From assembly GCA_028583605.1 (NCBI GenBank), contig CM053327.1, forward strand, positions 29,686,626-29,750,625: DNA of 64,000 nucleotides, read 5' to 3'. Shown one piece after another: positions 60,589 through 64,000 of the stretch. Under the pieces are notes generated by a model. The model had not been told where the DNA came from, did no database searches, and saw only the letters and a list, made by a program, of their open reading frames with translations. Numbering within the stretch: position 1 is the first letter of the stretch; every line of letters begins with the position of its first letter. Made by a program: the position numbers and the translations under genes. This DNA comes from Dastarcus helophoroides (Eukaryota > Arthropoda > Insecta > Coleoptera > Bothrideridae).

Positions 60589-62690
60589 CAGGGATGAGCA
60601 GGACGTGGCCCGCCTAACTCTACTGTTTTACGTAAAAATGTTGGAAAAGAAAATGTCAAACCATTTGATGAAAAAAAAGAACGTAAATTTCCACGATTCA
60701 TGAAATATCTTGGACATGAGCGTAGGCAAGATTTTCTTTAAGGAGGGGGGGGGCAACAATCATTCTAAAAAACTCATGGGTAAAAAAGGAAACCTTCTGG
60801 CTTAGTAATGTGTATTTTTACTTAAAAACTACAGAATTGGCCACATCGCATTTTTAAATTAAAGTCAAAATTTTGAAATAAGCCTAATCTTAAGAAAAAA
60901 CCTTTTGGAGAACTTTAAGAAATGTCGCAATTTCTAAAAAGTGGAAATGTAAAAGAGACGAAATTTCCAAAAAGAAATTTTTGTAAAAAGAGTTGTAGTT
61001 TCCAGAACAAGTCGAATTCAGGTAAAAAAATGCAACTTTTAAAAATAATGATTCTAGAATTTTTATTTTGTCATATTTTTAAAATTTTTCAAGATATTCT
61101 TTTTTCAAGATTTCCTAAAAATATTTTTCTCAGATTGTTTAGATTTCTATTAAAATTTCGATCCAATTAAAAAAAAATAAACAAATCTTGTGAAAAAGTC
61201 TAAATGTTTGGAAAAAATTCTATTTTAAATGAAAATATCCAGAAACAGATAAAATTGAATTTTAAGTTAAAAGTCAAAATTTGGAGAATAACATGAATGA
61301 CAAGTTGAAATTATCGGGAATAAAATTTTTAAAAAATCAGAAAAAACAAAGACTTCGAAAAAAATTCAGGATTTTTGAAAATTATGTTACAAATTACAAA
61401 AAAAAATATTAATCTTTTTAGGAAGCATTCCAAATTTCCAAAAGAAGGTCCTAGTTTAAGAGGAAAATTTAAAAAGTTGAAATTTTCAATAAATCATATT
61501 GAAAATAAAAACCTAATCTTTCTCAAAATCTCGGGAAATGCGCAAAATTAAAAAAAAATCAAAATTTTCAAAGATCTTATTTTGTAAAAAGACGCAATTT
61601 AAAAAAAGGCCAACTCTGAAAAAAAAAATCGAAAGATTCAAAAACATTGTTCTCAAAATTTAAAATTCAGTAAAGATGTTGAATTTACAAGAAATCTTTT
61701 TCTCAAAATCCCCAAAAATATTTTTCTCAACAACAGAACCATAAAATCGTTCGATCAAAAAGTCGTAGTTTATTGAAAAAGACAAATATTCAAGAAAATG
61801 ACAAAATTTTGAAATAAATATACCATTTTTGAAAAAGTTCAAAAAGTGACATTTCGAAAAAGACAAATTTTGAGGAACAGGCGAATTTTAGGTAAAATAT
61901 TATTTTAGAAAAATTCGAAATTATGAAAGAAAAAGACGAATTTACCAAAAAAAAGAAAAAATTATTGAAATATTAAATCAAAATTTCCTGAAAAAGGCAA
62001 ACTTAAGGAAACCAGTCAGAATTTCTAAAAAAATCAGAATCTAAAAGATCGTAAATTTTTCGTAAATGTTTAGAGAAATATCGGAATTTGAAAAAAAAAT
62101 TCGACAAAACTTTAAAATGGACAAAAAATTGTCCAAAGAAAGTCAAATTAAAAAAAAAAGTCAAATAAAATAGTCAAAACCCCAAAAAAAGACGATATTG
62201 TAAGAGAAATGTTGCAAAAAAGATCTAAATTTTGAGAAAAAGCATTTAATAAATTTCGAAATTCGGAAAAAGAGTATATTTTAAGAGAAAAATTGAATAT
62301 TTATTTTCTCTGGACTCTCTGGACGAGTCAGAGGAAGACAGGCTCCCTACCTTTCCTCAACAGGCATCTGCAAATGTCAAATATTGTGATAACACATCGG
62401 AATTTTGACAAACAAGTTGAAACTACCAGAAATTTGGATTAAAATAGGGTTGAAATTGACAAAGAAATTTTTTTCCTTTAACAAAAAATTTCAAATTTTT
62501 GAAAAATATTCCGTTTTGGCAAAAGATTGACTAGATTTCGAAAAAAAGGCAAATTTTAATAAACAAGCTGAAATTTTCAGAATCAAAAAAAGGCAAAATT
62601 TTCAGGAAAAGTTGAGTTTCGAAAAAATGACGAAATTTCACAAAAAAAACGAGGAACTCTTAAATTCAACATGTTGACAGTCATGTTTGA
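60589..62690 (-). mobile_element. Inverted relative of the intron-1 hAT-like element
   Basis: It begins CAGGGATGAGCAGGACGTGG at 60589. In reverse complement it matches the 26575-to-24785 part of the intron-1 element over about 2 kb, including the 'gcgtaggcaagattttcttt' and 'gaggaagacaggctccc' segments. Correspondence ends near 62665. The opposite terminus is not seen, so the copy is truncated or rearranged. Confidence 0.82.
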
Positions 62691-62695
62691 AAAAA

Positions 62696-63140
62696 GAAGG
62701 CAACTTTTAAAAATAATGATTGCAGAATTTTTATTTTATTTTTGAAATTTTTCAAGAAATTTTTTTTTCAAGATTTCCTACAAATATTCTTCTCAGATTG
62801 TTTAGATTTCTATTAAAATTTCGATCCAATTAAAAAAAATAATAAACTAATTTTTTGAATAGGTCTAAATCTTTGGAAAAAATTTCATTTTAAATGGAAA
62901 TGTCCAGAAACAGATAAAATTGAATGTTGAGTTTAAAGGTAAAATTTGGAGAATAACATGAATTTTAGATAAGTTGAAATTATTTTAAAAAAAGCAGAAA
63001 AAAAATTAGGATTTTTGAAAATTACGTTACAAATTACAAAAAAATATTGAACTTTCTAGGTAACATTTCCAATTTCCAAAAGAAGGTCCAATTTTAAGGG
63101 GAAAATTGAAAAAGTGGAAATTTTTAATAAATCATATTTT
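62696..63140. repeat. Direct partial duplication of 61028-61500
   Basis: From 'caacttttaaaaataatgatt' to 'aataaatcatatt' this follows 61028-61500 closely at an offset of about 1.67 kb. It is cut at 63140 by a family A element. Confidence 0.85.
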
Positions 63141-63310
63141 TGATGGAACGGACTGGTCCTTGGTTATCTTCAAAAATTAAAATACATAACTTGTCCCCTG
63201 AAACCAAGAAAGATTAAAAAACACAACAAAGGTTGCTCTAACGCGTTTAAACAGCCAATCTGTCATCTTCAGAGAGAGAAACTTTGTCTCTCTGAAGATC
63301 TTCTATAGTT
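63141..63310. repeat. Foldback family A copy
   Basis: The left arm is complete from GGAACGGACTGGTCCTTGG to the inverse motif (ACAGCCAATCTGTCATCTTC). The right side keeps only GTCTCTCTGAAGATC before diverging. Confidence 0.8.
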
Positions 63311-64000
63311 CTCTATAAAGAACCAAGTGACAGGTTTTATTTGAATAAGTAAAGCTCTCATGTCAGGTGGTCCCCTTTAACTATTTAATGTAGAGTTTGT
63401 TCTTATTTTACATATTTTTAAACGAGATTTTAGTTGTGACAATATGGACATCAAGTAGAAAAAAAACTTTGTTAGCATTAGAGTCACTAGAAAAAATAGC
63501 ATTTGTCTAAAAAAAATGTTGAATTTCATTTGCCTTCTAACACAGAAGAGCTCATTTTATGGTCAGACTCCTGCGATGATCAAAATAAAAATATCAAAAT
63601 TGTTTGGTTCTAAAAGCCATATTTTTCTCACATGCAACTTTAAAAAGATTTATTTTCATTATCTTGTTTCGGGACATATCTTTCTCCCAAATAACACTGA
63701 TTTTGGCAAAATTTTGGCAATAATAACTCGGGTACACACTTTGAAAAATATTATTTTAAGATGCTAGAATAAAGAGGCATTTGTAGTGACAGAGATACAA
63801 AGCAAAGATTTTTTCAGATGCGAATAATTAAAAAGGTAATAATTAATAGAAAAAAAAAGCATCAGGAAAAAATGCTGGTTGGCCCAAATGCCACGTAATA
63901 AAAATTGAAAGATAAGCCTCTAAGTATCTTTCTCAAAGAAGCATATCAATATGAAAACTAAAAAAAAATAATATTTCAAAACAGGTAAGAGGAAGACCGT
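63311..64000. other. Right flank, no gene recognised
   Basis: AT-rich sequence. The open frame at 63516-63767 has no recognisable domain. Confidence 0.4.

Overview
The window reads as nuclear DNA of an arthropod, most likely an insect. It holds one large split gene with GT-AG introns, LTR, LINE, Tc1/mariner, pogo/Tigger and hAT-type transposons, and very AT-rich introns filled with diverged relatives of an AAATTTCGAG(A)nGTCG motif. I cannot name the species or order from sequence alone.

The only gene I can support is an ETS transcription factor of the PEA3 (ETV1/4/5, Drosophila Ets96B) subfamily on the + strand, 17570-59493. I built it by hand from splice sites and phase. Ten exons of 51, 82, 39, 75, 151, 134, 90, 197, 109 and 245 nt join in one uninterrupted frame of 390 codons plus stop. 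The protein has an N-terminal acidic activation segment (exons 3-4), sumoylation-type motifs VKME (exon 5) and IKQEP (exon 6), a complete ETS domain (exons 8-10) and a PEA3-type C-terminal tail. Nine introns make up about 97% of the 42-kb span. A possible extra 36-nt in-phase microexon lies at 48458-48493.

Layout: 1-5772 is flank plus a decayed minus-strand Ty3/gypsy element with both LTRs. 5873-15830 holds LINE fragments of two clades, AAATTTCG arrays and foldback repeats, with a promoter-like GC-rich island carrying two ETS sites at 9740-9960. 17250-17620 is the probable 5' leader and first coding exon. Intron 1 holds T-rich arrays, a Tigger pseudogene split by a hAT-like element with a perfect 8-bp target duplication, and several foldback repeats. 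Intron 3 holds a solo LTR, more arrays, and a second hAT-like element that itself carries a solo LTR. Intron 6 holds a paralogous hAT-like element, a LINE and a Tc1 remnant. Intron 7 holds a near-intact mariner-family element with 470-bp terminal inverted repeats, a ~330-bp tandem repeat and a cluster of another foldback family. After the gene, 60589-63140 is an inverted relative of the intron-1 hAT-like element, followed by a tandem partial copy.

Two observations stand out. First, blocks of AAATTTCG-type satellite-like sequence are bounded by inverted ends and 8-bp duplications in three places, so they appear to have spread as cargo of non-autonomous hAT-like elements. Second, a dispersed foldback family (at least 11 copies) carries, at the inner end of its arms, a conserved CTGAAGA-hairpin-GAAACGCGTT motif that fits a minimal hammerhead ribozyme core of the kind known from Penelope-like elements. 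It shows compensatory changes in stem II between copies. All assignments rest on reading the sequence; no database search was run.
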